Shown here: piece after piece, positions 53,452 through 61,843 of the stretch
Position numbering within the stretch: position 1 is the stretch's first letter
Layout of the letters: every line of letters starts with the position of its first letter
Assembly (NCBI GenBank): GCA_024226935.1
Contig: JAAELK010000120.1
Location: forward strand, 1-64,000
DNA: 64,000 bases
Direction: 5' to 3'
Origin: Desulfobacteraceae bacterium
Lineage (GTDB): Bacteria > Desulfobacterota > Desulfobacteria > Desulfobacterales > Desulfobacteraceae
Position numbers and translations under genes: made by a program
The notes under the pieces: model-generated
The model's database searches: none
What the model was told of the DNA's origin: nothing
Seen by the model: the letters and a program-made list of their open reading frames with translations, nothing else

Positions 53452-54624
53452 CTAAAATAGGTTGTCCAAAACAGCCACAAGCCTATCTATTTGATTTTTC
53501 TCAATAATTAAAGGTGGTGCAAACCTGAGAATTTTATCTTGAATTGCATTAATAATAAAGCCCTGTTTAAAACAATTAGCCACAAAGAACCCAGCATCTT
53601 CGTCAATTTCCACTCCCACCAGCAGACCTTTACCTCTGACATCAAGAATCCGACTATGTTTTTCTTTGAGTTCTTCTAGCTTTTGCCGAAAATATGCCCC
53701 CTTTTCGGTAACCACTTCAAGAAATTTTTTCTCCGAAATTATATTGACTACTTCCAGAGCAACCGCCGTGGCAAGGGGGGTTCCACCAAAGGTGGTGGCA
53801 TGACTTCCAAAATCAAAACCTTGAGCAGCCCGGCTTGTAGCCAGCATGGCACCAATGGGAATTCCATTGGCTAATGCCTTTGCAAGGGTCATAATATCAG
53901 GGGTAATCCCATAAAGCTCATGGGCAAACAAAGTGCCACACCTTCCCATACCGGTCTGAATTTCATCAAATATGAGCAAAGTTCCGGTCTCATCACAAAG
54001 AGCTCTAACCTGGGACAAATACAAAGGATCGGCCGGGATCACCCCGCCCTCCCCCTGGACAGGTTCCATCATCATAGCACACACGGTTTCATCCAGCGCT
54101 TCTCTTAGAGCTTCAATATCATTAAAAGGTATATGAACAAACCCTTCAAGGAGGGGATAAAAACCCTCCTTAATTTTATCTTGACCCGTTGCTGACAAAG
54201 TAGCAATGGTCCTGCCATGGAAAGATTGTTCCATGGTAATAATCTTATATCGGCTCTTTTCTCCCTTTGACTGGAAATAGCGCCGGGCAAGCTTTATGGC
54301 AGCTTCATTAGCTTCGGCGCCGGAATTGGCAAAAAAGACCCGGTCGGCAAAACTTTTTCCCACAAGACATGCCGCAAGATCGGCTTGGGGGGAGGTATAA
54401 AAAAGATTTGATACATGAATCAGAGTTTTAGCCTGCTTTTCAATGGCCTGGGTAATTTTAGGGTGACAATGCCCCAGATTACAAACGGCTATACCAGCTA
54501 AAAAATCAGTATATTTGGTACCTTCTTCATCAATCAAGGTGCTTTTCTCCCCTCGTACAAATGCCTTTCCTTGTCGAAGATAGGTTTGAAACACAAACTC
54601 ATTGGTTTTTTCGATGGTATTCAA
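53452..54624 (-). CDS. argD: Acetylornithine aminotransferase
   Basis: A PLP-dependent class III aminotransferase that makes N-acetylornithine. The 390 residues have NLFYTSPQADLAACL, the FANSGAEANEAAIKLARRY signature, DEIQTGMGRCG and the PLP lysine in MTLAKALANG. The start is TTG, preceded by AAGGTGAT. Its dual use as succinyldiaminopimelate aminotransferase is common in this family. It follows argB by 28 bases. Confidence 0.94.
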   Translation of the reverse strand: MNTIEKTNEFVFQTYLRQGKAFVRGEKSTLIDEEGTKYTDFLAGIAVCNLGHCHPKITQAIEKQAKTLIHVSNLFYTSPQADLAACLVGKSFADRVFFANSGAEANEAAIKLARRYFQSKGEKSRYKIITMEQSFHGRTIATLSATGQDKIKEGFYPLLEGFVHIPFNDIEALREALDETVCAMMMEPVQGEGGVIPADPLYLSQVRALCDETGTLLIFDEIQTGMGRCGTLFAHELYGITPDIMTLAKALANGIPIGAMLATSRAAQGFDFGSHATTFGGTPLATAVALEVVNIISEKKFLEVVTEKGAYFRQKLEELKEKHSRILDVRGKGLLVGVEIDEDAGFFVANCFKQGFIINAIQDKILRFAPPLIIEKNQIDRLVAVLDNLF

Positions 54625-54652
54625 TGTATCACCTTATTCATATGTATATTAA

Positions 54653-55531
54653 TTAATCCACAAACACCTGGGTTCCAATTCCAGAATTTGTAAACAACTC
54701 CAACAAGACCGCATGGGGTGTTTTACCATTAATGATGTGGGATTTTTTCACGCCGTTTCTCAAGGCCTCAAGGGCGCACTCCACCTTGGGGATCATCCCC
54801 CCTTTGATCCGGCCATCGGCAATTTGTTCGGCAATCTGACCATCGGTAATGGAAGAAATCAATTTTTGATTATCATCAAGAACCCCGTCCACATCGGTGA
54901 CCAGAATAAGACGCTCGGCATCCAGGGCAGATGCAATTTTTGATGCCACCACATCGGCATTGATATTATAGGTTTCACCATTTTTTCCGATACCCACCGG
55001 TGCAATAACGGGAATAAATCCTTGATCAATCAGGGTATGAAGAATTGCAGGGTTCACCTGGGTCACATTCCCGACCATACCGGGATCAATGATTTCCGGT
55101 GGTTTATTTTTATCTGACTGGTGATAAATTTTTAATTTTTCTGCCGTGATCAACCCTCCATCTTTTCCAGTAAGCCCCACGGCTTTACCATCCTCACGGT
55201 TGATCCTTGCCACAATATCCTTATTTACTTTCCCGCCCAGCACCATCTCCACCACATCCATGGTGGCATCATCGGTATAACGCATACCCCGGATAAAAGT
55301 GGAACCAATGCCCATGGCATCAAGCACCACATTAATCTGGGGCCCACCGCCATGAACAACCACAGGATTTACACCGATATATTTTAACAAAGTAATATCA
55401 TCGGCAAAGGCTTGTTTCAGACCTTCATCCACCATGGCATGTCCACCATATTTGATCACAACTATTTTGGTGGAAAATTTTTTGATATAAGGAAGAACCT
55501 CAATCAATATATCTGCAACCGTATTGGTCAT
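54653..55531 (-). CDS. argB: Acetylglutamate kinase
   Basis: Phosphorylates N-acetylglutamate. The 292 residues have the amino-acid-kinase glycine loop [21 protein letters not shown], the [18 protein letters not shown] block and DVDGVLDD. An arginine-feedback N-terminal helix ([15 protein letters not shown]) is present, so allosteric inhibition by arginine is likely. It overlaps the end of hslU by four bases. Confidence 0.95.
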   Translation of the reverse strand: MTNTVADILIEVLPYIKKFSTKIVVIKYGGHAMVDEGLKQAFADDITLLKYIGVNPVVVHGGGPQINVVLDAMGIGSTFIRGMRYTDDATMDVVEMVLGGKVNKDIVARINREDGKAVGLTGKDGGLITAEKLKIYHQSDKNKPPEIIDPGMVGNVTQVNPAILHTLIDQGFIPVIAPVGIGKNGETYNINADVVASKIASALDAERLILVTDVDGVLDDNQKLISSITDGQIAEQIADGRIKGGMIPKVECALEALRNGVKKSHIINGKTPHAVLLELFTNSGIGTQVFVD

Positions 55532-56898
55532 AGAATATACCTACTTAAATCCTGATTCTCAACAATATCCATCAATTGTTTTGTGACAAATTCAGCATCG
55601 ATGGTAATGGCCTTATCTGCAACGTCCGGTGCCTCGAACAAAATCTCTTCCAATAATTTTTCCATCAGGGTGTGCAGTCTTCTAGCTCCGATATTTTCTG
55701 TGGTGGCATTAACTTCCACGGCAATGTCTGCAATCTTTTCCACTGCGTCCTGGGTAAAGGTAATCACCACCCCTTCTGTCCTTAACAAAGCAATATACTG
55801 AAGCACCAGGGCATTTTTGGGTTCCGTCAAAATCCGAGTGAATTCATGGGCACCAAGAGAAGTTAATTCCACCCGGATGGGAAACCGACCCTGAAGCTCA
55901 GGAATCAAGTCGGAAGGCTTTGATACATGAAAGGCCCCGGAAGCAATAAACAGGATATGATCGGTTTTGACCGTGCCATATTTGGTGGGAACGGAACTTC
56001 CTTCCACTATGGGTAAAAGATCTCGCTGTACTCCTTCCTTGGATACCTCCGGACCGCTGCTTTGTCCCTTGCCTGCAATTTTATCGATTTCATCAATAAA
56101 AATAATACCGGACTGTTCCACCATCTCTATGGCCTCGGTTTTCACCTTTTCCATATCCACCAGATGGGCCGCTTCTTCCTGGGTAAGAACCTTCATAGCG
56201 TCTTTTACACTGAGTTTGCGACGATTGGTATTTTTGGGCATGAGATTACCCAGCATGTCTTTGACATTGATACCCATCTCCTCAATACCCGTATTGGAAA
56301 AAATTTCAACCATGGGAGAAGATTGTGCCGTAACATCCAGATCAATCTTTCTATCATCCAATTTCCCCTTTCGAAGCATGGTTCGAAGTTTTTCCCGGGT
56401 GGATGCACTGGGAACAGGCTCGGATTCAATACTTTCTACCGAATTTGGTTGATCCTCCATTTCAAAGGCTTGCTTTGGCTGGGACGGCGGCAGTAAAATA
56501 TCTAAAACCCGTTCTTCTGCAATCTTTACTGCTTGTTCCTGAACCGCATCCTGCTGTCTTCCCCGAAGATTATTCACCGTCAGCTCTACAATATCCCGAA
56601 TCATGGATTCCACATCCCGTCCCACATAGCCAACTTCGGTAAATTTTGAGGCCTCTACCTTGTAAAAAGGAGAATCGGTTAAATTAGCCAGCCTCCGGGC
56701 AATTTCCGTTTTCCCCACACCTGTGGGTCCAATAAGAATAATATTTTTCGGATTAATTTCTTCTTGAAGATCTTTATCTAACTGACATCTTCTCCACCGA
56801 TTTCGAAGGGCAATAGCCACCGACTTTTTAGCATCTTTCTGACCGATGATATATTTATCCAGTTCCGTGACAATCTCTTTGGGTTTTAAATCTTTCAT
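55528..56898 (-). CDS. hslU: HslU, ATPase of the HslUV protease
   Basis: An AAA+ unfoldase that feeds substrates to HslV. The 456 residues have Walker [14 protein letters not shown], Walker [13 protein letters not shown], the I-domain (about 110-240), the sensor block [12 protein letters not shown] and a C-terminal LSRYIL that docks in HslV. hslV precedes it by 26 bases, and argB overlaps its end. Confidence 0.96.
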   Translation of the reverse strand: MKDLKPKEIVTELDKYIIGQKDAKKSVAIALRNRWRRCQLDKDLQEEINPKNIILIGPTGVGKTEIARRLANLTDSPFYKVEASKFTEVGYVGRDVESMIRDIVELTVNNLRGRQQDAVQEQAVKIAEERVLDILLPPSQPKQAFEMEDQPNSVESIESEPVPSASTREKLRTMLRKGKLDDRKIDLDVTAQSSPMVEIFSNTGIEEMGINVKDMLGNLMPKNTNRRKLSVKDAMKVLTQEEAAHLVDMEKVKTEAIEMVEQSGIIFIDEIDKIAGKGQSSGPEVSKEGVQRDLLPIVEGSSVPTKYGTVKTDHILFIASGAFHVSKPSDLIPELQGRFPIRVELTSLGAHEFTRILTEPKNALVLQYIALLRTEGVVITFTQDAVEKIADIAVEVNATTENIGARRLHTLMEKLLEEILFEAPDVADKAITIDAEFVTKQLMDIVENQDLSRYIL

Positions 56899-56924
56899 AT
56901 TGGATTCTCGCTTTGGTTCTCTTT

Positions 56925-57500
56925 TTAGTTCTCGTTTAAAATTTTATTTGGGATCCCATCGCAAATTTCTTCGATGGTAACATGGTGATTGGTATATATA
57001 CACAAATCCCCTGCTATTTTCATGGCCTTTTCAACAATCTTCCTGGGAGAAAATTTTGTATTTTCAAGCAGGGCAATGGCTGCAGACTGAGCAGAGGTGC
57101 TGCCGGATCCAATGCTGATAACACCATCATCTGGCTCAATCACATCTCCGTTCCCGGACAAAAGATAAGTGTTCTGGCTGTCTGCTGCAATCATCATTGC
57201 CTCAAGGCGGCGTAAATATTTATCGGTTCGCCAATCCCTTGCCAGTTCCACACAGGCCCGGGTCAAACTCCCATTATATCGTTCCAATTTTTCTTCAAGC
57301 TTTTCCGAAAGGGTCAAGGCATCGGCGGTAGCTCCTGCAAAACCTGTAATAATCTTGTCATTATATATTCTTCGAACCTTTTTAGCCTTGTGTTTTGTCA
57401 CGATGGTCCCCAGGGTTACCTGACCATCTCCGGCCACAACAACTGTATCTTTACTGCGTAATGCCAGGATAGTGGTACCATGAAAATTTTCCATACTCAT
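56925..57500 (-). CDS. hslV: HslV, threonine peptidase subunit
   Basis: The catalytic subunit of HslUV. The 191-residue precursor has an eight-residue propeptide before the catalytic threonine in [11 protein letters not shown] (Thr9 becomes N-terminal). The GDGQVTLG segment, [14 protein letters not shown] and [12 protein letters not shown] follow. The first of two nearby ATGs (57500) is favoured because AGGAG lies about 12 bases upstream. It sits eight bases after xerC in the usual order. Confidence 0.94.
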   Translation of the reverse strand: MSMENFHGTTILALRSKDTVVVAGDGQVTLGTIVTKHKAKKVRRIYNDKIITGFAGATADALTLSEKLEEKLERYNGSLTRACVELARDWRTDKYLRRLEAMMIAADSQNTYLLSGNGDVIEPDDGVISIGSGSTSAQSAAIALLENTKFSPRKIVEKAMKIAGDLCIYTNHHVTIEEICDGIPNKILNEN

Positions 57501-57508
57501 AATCTATT

Positions 57509-58465
57509 TTAACTCCTTGGATGTGCCTTGTCATAAACCTGCATCAACCTGTCCATACTCACATGGGTATAAACTTGAGTTGTTGACAGGCTGGCATGGC
57601 CCAGTATTTCTTGAATTCCCCTTAAATCTGCGCCGGAATCCAGCATATGGGTTGCAAAAGAATGACGCAGGGTGTGCGGTGAAACAGAAACATTCAGCCC
57701 GCATTCATTTACAATTTTAGCAAGGATCCGACCAATGGACCGGGTACTCAGCCTTGAATATGCCTTGTTTAAAAACAGCGGGGCAATCAATTTATCTATA
57801 GCTGCCCGATATTCAACAATAGCATCAAGTGCTCTTTTTCCCACAGGAACCACCCGTTCCTTGCTACCTTTCCCCAAAACTCTAATCATTTGGTTTTTAA
57901 AGTCAACATCATTCATTTCCAAACCGTGTATTTCCGAAATTCTCATGCCCGTGGAATAAAACGTTTCAAACATGGCCAGGTTTCGTTTATCCAGCCAAGT
58001 CTCTGTTTTAATGGAATCTAACAGGCAAAACAGATCATCAACACTTAAAAACCTGGGAATCGTTTTTTCAAATTTAGGAAAGGGCATAGCATCCGCCGGA
58101 TTTACCGGGATATGCCCTGCTCTGACAAGAAAATCGAAAAAGGATTTTAAAGAAGACAGCCTTCTTGCAATTGTCCGTTTCTTTTTTTGACCCCGGACCA
58201 GCCGGGACAAATATTTTCTGATCCGGTTTTTATCCAGCTCAGATATCCTGGCCAGAAAAGCAATCTGTTTTTCACAGGAACTCATCTTTAAATAATTTTT
58301 CGAATCAATGGGCCCTGGCGGGTCGGTAGAATAATCCAAAAAAAAAGTGATAAAATCAAGAATATCAGCCCGGTAGGCCCTCAGGGTATGGGGAGAATAT
58401 CCTTTTTCCGCATCCAGAATATCAATAAAGCAATCAAGTATTTCTCCAGATGCCCCAAGAGTCAT
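57509..58465 (-). CDS. xerC: Tyrosine recombinase XerC-like
   Basis: A site-specific recombinase used in chromosome dimer resolution. The SAM-like N-domain (LDCFIDILDAEKGYSPHTLRA) is followed by the catalytic domain with R in STGMRISEIHGL, K in GKGSKERVVPVG, HTLRHSFATHML, GHASLSTTQVYTH and the tyrosine in that block. The ATG at 58465 overlaps the upstream stop as ATGA; a longer frame to 58510 is less likely. 318 residues. The link to hslVU supports a housekeeping XerC rather than an integrase. Confidence 0.9.
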   Translation of the reverse strand: MTLGASGEILDCFIDILDAEKGYSPHTLRAYRADILDFITFFLDYSTDPPGPIDSKNYLKMSSCEKQIAFLARISELDKNRIRKYLSRLVRGQKKKRTIARRLSSLKSFFDFLVRAGHIPVNPADAMPFPKFEKTIPRFLSVDDLFCLLDSIKTETWLDKRNLAMFETFYSTGMRISEIHGLEMNDVDFKNQMIRVLGKGSKERVVPVGKRALDAIVEYRAAIDKLIAPLFLNKAYSRLSTRSIGRILAKIVNECGLNVSVSPHTLRHSFATHMLDSGADLRGIQEILGHASLSTTQVYTHVSMDRLMQVYDKAHPRS

Positions 58466-59037
58466 GGAGACAGCCCTACCCGTCGCATAACCTGCTGCAT
58501 GTCTTCCCATACTTTTCGTTTTAAACCAGGTTGCTCTAACAAAGTTGATGGATGGAAGGTGGGCATCAACTGGACCCCATCATAGGAATGAAATTTTCCC
58601 CGAAATTGTTCCAGGGAAAATTTAGGATTTAACAGCAATTGACCTGCCCGTTGCCCCAGGGTAATCAAAATTTTAGGTTGATTTTTTTTAACGAGGATAC
58701 GAATGGAAGCTGCATCCAACGCATTGCAGATAAACACAGATTCAGGTGTCAACTGCATGGCTTTTAAAATTTTAACCAACAGAGCACCGGATTCTCCATT
58801 AAAAAAAGAACCTTCGCTGTCAACAAAAAAGATTGAAGCATTTTTAGGGCCCTGGGAAAAAAACGGGGGAACATTTTTTCTGGGTTTTCCCCAGGAGTTC
58901 ATAGTCTCCCGACTGCCCTGGGAAAGTATAAACTCTGCATTTCCCAATACTCTTTGGTGGGAAATATACTGGGAAAAATCCTGGATTGTTCTTATAAATT
59001 CCAAAGAAACAGACGAGATTGTATTGTTTTTCCCCAT
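58462..59037 (-). CDS. Divergent uracil-DNA-glycosylase-like protein
   Basis: The 191 residues resemble family-4 uracil-DNA glycosylases in order: GESGALLVKILKAMQLTPES, VFICNALDAAS, ILITLGQRAGQLLL and MPTFHPSTLLEQP. The iron-sulfur cysteines and the usual GE-x-PG water-activating motif are missing (the site reads VDSEGSFF). The late HPS motif is kept. The protein may bind DNA without cleaving, or use another mechanism. It lies four bases before coaBC and overlaps xerC. Confidence 0.65.
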   Translation of the reverse strand: MGKNNTISSVSLEFIRTIQDFSQYISHQRVLGNAEFILSQGSRETMNSWGKPRKNVPPFFSQGPKNASIFFVDSEGSFFNGESGALLVKILKAMQLTPESVFICNALDAASIRILVKKNQPKILITLGQRAGQLLLNPKFSLEQFRGKFHSYDGVQLMPTFHPSTLLEQPGLKRKVWEDMQQVMRRVGLSP

Positions 59038-59042
59038 ATTTC

Positions 59043-60242
59043 CTACCCTGTCTGTTCAATAATGGTATCCAAAAGGATATGGGCAAGCTTATGCTTATCC
59101 ATAAGGGGAACATCCTTTGAACCACCATCTTTAAAGAAGAACTTGACCTTGTTGGTGTCAGCCTTAAATCCGGATTCATGGCTTCCCACAAGGTTGGCAG
59201 CGATCATATCCAGATTCTTTCTTTTCATTTTAGCAAGGGCATGCTTTTCAAGATCATTGGTTTCAGCGGCAAAACCAACCAAAAATTGTTTTTTAGTTTT
59301 AAGTTCACCAATCCGTTTAAGAATATCAATATTTTCTGTCATGGAAATACTCAACTCTTTCGAATCCTGGTGTTTTTTAATTTTGAGTGCCGCTATATCC
59401 ATTGGCCTGTAATCTGCCACAGCAGCCACCTTGATAATAATATCAGCAGCATCGAGGCATGAGATGGCAGCTTGTGCCATTTCATCACAACTTTCCACGC
59501 GAATACATTCCACTCCCACAGGCGGATCAAGACTGACAGGCCCCGATATCAGGGTAACACTTGCACCTCTTTTTTCTGCGGCCTGGGCAATGGCATAGCC
59601 CATTTTCCCCGAAGAATAGTTACTCACAAAGCGAACAGGATCTATGGCCTCAACGGTGGGACCAGCAGTTACAATGACCCGTCTACCCTTAAGATCTTTT
59701 TGAGTCAAAAGCGCAACCAACCTGTCAACGAGGAACCAGGGTTCCGGCAACCGACCCGTTCCAACAGTCTTGCAGGCAAGCACCCCGTCATCGGGATCAA
59801 TAATGTGGACCCCATCCTCTTCCAGAATATCCAGGTTTCGTTGAACACGAATATTTTGATACATATCTGTATTCATGGAGGGACAAACCATGATCGGACT
59901 GGTAACTGCCAGCATCGTAGTTAAAAGAGCGTCATCTGCAATGCCCTGGGCCAGTTTTCCAATAAAATTAGCACTGGCCGGAGCAATAAGAGCCACATCA
60001 ACACTTGTGGCGATATCGATATGGGTAACCGAAGACTGGGTATCCTTCCACAGGTCTGTCAAAACCGGATTTTCACTCAATACCTCAAAGGTGGTTTTAC
60101 CCACAAAATGCATGGCTGCATCGGTCATTGCCACATGAACATTGGCACCGGCCTTTTTTAACAGACGTAACAACTCCACAGATTTATATGCAGCAATACC
60201 GCCGGTAACCCCCAAAAGGATATGAGTATCTTTTAACACCAT
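59043..60242 (-). CDS. coaBC: Phosphopantothenoylcysteine decarboxylase / phosphopantothenate-cysteine ligase
   Basis: Bifunctional enzyme of coenzyme A synthesis. The flavin-dependent CoaC half has GVTGGIAAYKSVELLR, the catalytic histidine in THIDIATS, and PSMNTDMY. The CoaB half has VTAGPTVEAIDPVRFVSN, SSGKMGYAIA and GFAAETND. The 399-residue length is normal. Its start overlaps the stop of the upstream lipoprotein gene by one base. Confidence 0.95.
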   Translation of the reverse strand: MVLKDTHILLGVTGGIAAYKSVELLRLLKKAGANVHVAMTDAAMHFVGKTTFEVLSENPVLTDLWKDTQSSVTHIDIATSVDVALIAPASANFIGKLAQGIADDALLTTMLAVTSPIMVCPSMNTDMYQNIRVQRNLDILEEDGVHIIDPDDGVLACKTVGTGRLPEPWFLVDRLVALLTQKDLKGRRVIVTAGPTVEAIDPVRFVSNYSSGKMGYAIAQAAEKRGASVTLISGPVSLDPPVGVECIRVESCDEMAQAAISCLDAADIIIKVAAVADYRPMDIAALKIKKHQDSKELSISMTENIDILKRIGELKTKKQFLVGFAAETNDLEKHALAKMKRKNLDMIAANLVGSHESGFKADTNKVKFFFKDGGSKDVPLMDKHKLAHILLDTIIEQTG

Positions 60243-60742
60243 TATTCAGATAACCCCGTCTGGATCATGTGACCACCGGTATTACCCATGGTCGGAGCCA
60301 CACCAATCTCAACATAGGTGTAGACCTGGGAATCTCTTATGGTAATAACAGCGCACCTGGATGTTTTTGCAAACACCATAATAGTGGTTCCGGATGATTT
60401 TATTTTACTAACCACATTCCAATTGTCTTTTAGCATATTGTTACTGAAAAAATTAAAAAGGGAAGTAGAATCCACCCGTCCCTTCAAGGCAAGGATGCCT
60501 GATTTGAAACCCGGAGTGGAAACCACAACGGTTTTATCTTTCATCAAAGTAAGCTCTTTTGGTACCAGAACATCTTCAAAATCATGATACACAGCTGTTA
60601 TTTGTTTTGACGAATCTGCCATCGACCCGGAATTGGAAGGGGTTCCAGACCCTAAATCTGCCCAGCAACCGGAAATAGACATGGTCAGTAAAAAAAACAC
60701 ACCGAGTTTTACTACCAGCATCGGATGTTTAGTAAATTTCAT
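60242..60742 (-). CDS. Lipoprotein, 166 aa, function unknown
   Basis: A signal peptide and lipobox (MSISGC, Cys about residue 26) lead to a Ser/Gly linker and a compact domain: DFEDVLVPKELTLMKDKTVVV, LKGRVDSTSLFNFFSNNM, then two strands with ISTRC-like TSRCAVITIRD. I have seen this layout in Desulfobacterota lipoproteins but cannot name a family. It is coupled to coaBC by a one-base overlap and has a good ribosome site (GGAGG, ten bases upstream). Confidence 0.75.
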   Translation of the reverse strand: MKFTKHPMLVVKLGVFFLLTMSISGCWADLGSGTPSNSGSMADSSKQITAVYHDFEDVLVPKELTLMKDKTVVVSTPGFKSGILALKGRVDSTSLFNFFSNNMLKDNWNVVSKIKSSGTTIMVFAKTSRCAVITIRDSQVYTYVEIGVAPTMGNTGGHMIQTGLSE

Positions 60743-60816
60743 TATTCCTCCAACAATTTAAGTTTTTTTAATAATTAAGCCTGTCTTTTAAAACTATTTA
60801 TAGAAAAAGTCAAACC

Positions 60817-61032
60817 TCATAAGCCAAGCTTTCGGCCAAATAAGCCAAGCTTTCGGCCAAGGAAAAAATTCAAAAAAAACAAGGATTTTACCCAGAAAAC
60901 AAACACGACCAAAAACAGTTCCAAAGAATTCACTAAGGAAAGAACCGTCTCGAAATAATCTTCCCAGACGGTAGACAGTTTCTCAAACAAAACATCCTTA
61001 AAAAGGATATAAAACCCATCAATTTGATTCAA
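60817..61032 (-). CDS. Small membrane protein candidate with C-terminal 7-residue duplication
   Basis: A 71-residue frame with one hydrophobic stretch (ELFLVVFVFWVKSLFFLNFF), beginning TTG and overlapping the DUF4124 gene stop by four bases. No ribosome site is clear. Its C-terminus encodes FGRKLGL twice because of a perfect 21-bp tandem duplication. It may be a real small protein or chance; the coupled start is the main support. Confidence 0.35.
   Translation of the reverse strand: MNQIDGFYILFKDVLFEKLSTVWEDYFETVLSLVNSLELFLVVFVFWVKSLFFLNFFLGRKLGLFGRKLGL
60819..60860. repeat. Perfect 21-bp tandem repeat
   Basis: Two identical copies, 60819-60839 and 60840-60860, unit ATAAGCCAAGC followed by TTTCGGCCAA. 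The unit is divisible by three, so copy-number change keeps the frame of the small candidate gene. Confidence 0.9.
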
Positions 61033-61457
61033 TCCACAATATTTTTAAAGTCAGCAAGCTTTTTTTTATACAACTTAATCTTTTTATTCAAAATCTCAGC
61101 ATTGATATTATATATTTCTTTTTTTTCCGGAGTATTGGCGGTATTTTTCAATAAAAGCAATTTCTTTTTTTCCTGGGTTAACTGATTTTGTTCATTGATT
61201 AGCCATTCCTTTTGTTTTTCCGCCACATCTTTTTTTAAAATCGGTTGCACCATGTTTTCTTTTCTGGGCGGAGGTAAAGGGCTTTTGTCGGATTGATAAG
61301 TTTTGATTCCCGATCTTTGTTCTTCTGGAACTTTTGATAGATCATCTGTAAAGATGATGGTATCATTCTGATCTCTAAATTTATAAAAATCTGCATTAAC
61401 CGTTGGGGGAAAAAAGACAACTATGCCAAAAACAATATATAGAATAAACTGTCGCAA
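61029..61457 (-). CDS. DUF4124-type periplasmic protein with coiled coil
   Basis: The 142 residues have a signal peptide (ends about VNA, residue 22) and a DUF4124-like start, DFYKFRDQNDTIIFTDDLSKVP, common in envelope proteins that accompany type IV pilus or surface genes. A charged helical C-terminus (ENMVQPILKKDVAEKQKEWL onward) is likely a coiled coil. It is downstream of pilY1 and the 113-residue gene on the same strand, so a pilus-related role is plausible but unproven. Confidence 0.75.
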   Translation of the reverse strand: MRQFILYIVFGIVVFFPPTVNADFYKFRDQNDTIIFTDDLSKVPEEQRSGIKTYQSDKSPLPPPRKENMVQPILKKDVAEKQKEWLINEQNQLTQEKKKLLLLKNTANTPEKKEIYNINAEILNKKIKLYKKKLADFKNIVD

Positions 61458-61483
61458 TAAATAATCTCCTCTTTTTTTTTGCT

Positions 61484-61825
61484 TTAATTGTCAGAAGCCG
61501 TCACCAGCTTGAAAATGGCCTTGTGTTTATTTAAAAAATAATAGACCTTTATTCCCTTTTTAAGCTGACCTTCGCGCCCCTCCATAGTAACAACTTTTAG
61601 AGGTGAAGATAGATAAAAATTTGAATCATTGATTACAAGACGCCCTGGATAAATTGCATCAATCCGCCCTATTCCGTCATATTCACCAATTTTAGATTCT
61701 ATCGGTGTCAGCTCAACACCAACCTTGGGAATTTGCTGGATCTCAACCAATTCTTGTTCATTTGCATATGAATGGGTTGCCGGAAACAAAATCAATAAGA
61801 TTCCTATTATAATTAATTTTTTCAT
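61484..61825 (-). CDS. Small exported protein, 113 aa, pilY1 neighbour
   Basis: A signal peptide ends near SYA (residue 21); the mature protein is a small beta-rich domain (IGRIDAIYPGRLVINDSNFYL, KGIKVYYFL). The family is not recognised. It lies 18 bases after pilY1 on the same strand and is probably co-expressed with it. A pilus-biogenesis accessory role is inferred from position. Confidence 0.7.
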   Translation of the reverse strand: MKKLIIIGILLILFPATHSYANEQELVEIQQIPKVGVELTPIESKIGEYDGIGRIDAIYPGRLVINDSNFYLSSPLKVVTMEGREGQLKKGIKVYYFLNKHKAIFKLVTASDN

Positions 61826-61843
61826 AAATACCCTTCCCGATAA

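Noticed and set aside
57509-58510. xerC as a mobile-element integrase
   Set aside because: Its place beside hslVU and the lack of phage or plasmid genes support a housekeeping recombinase.
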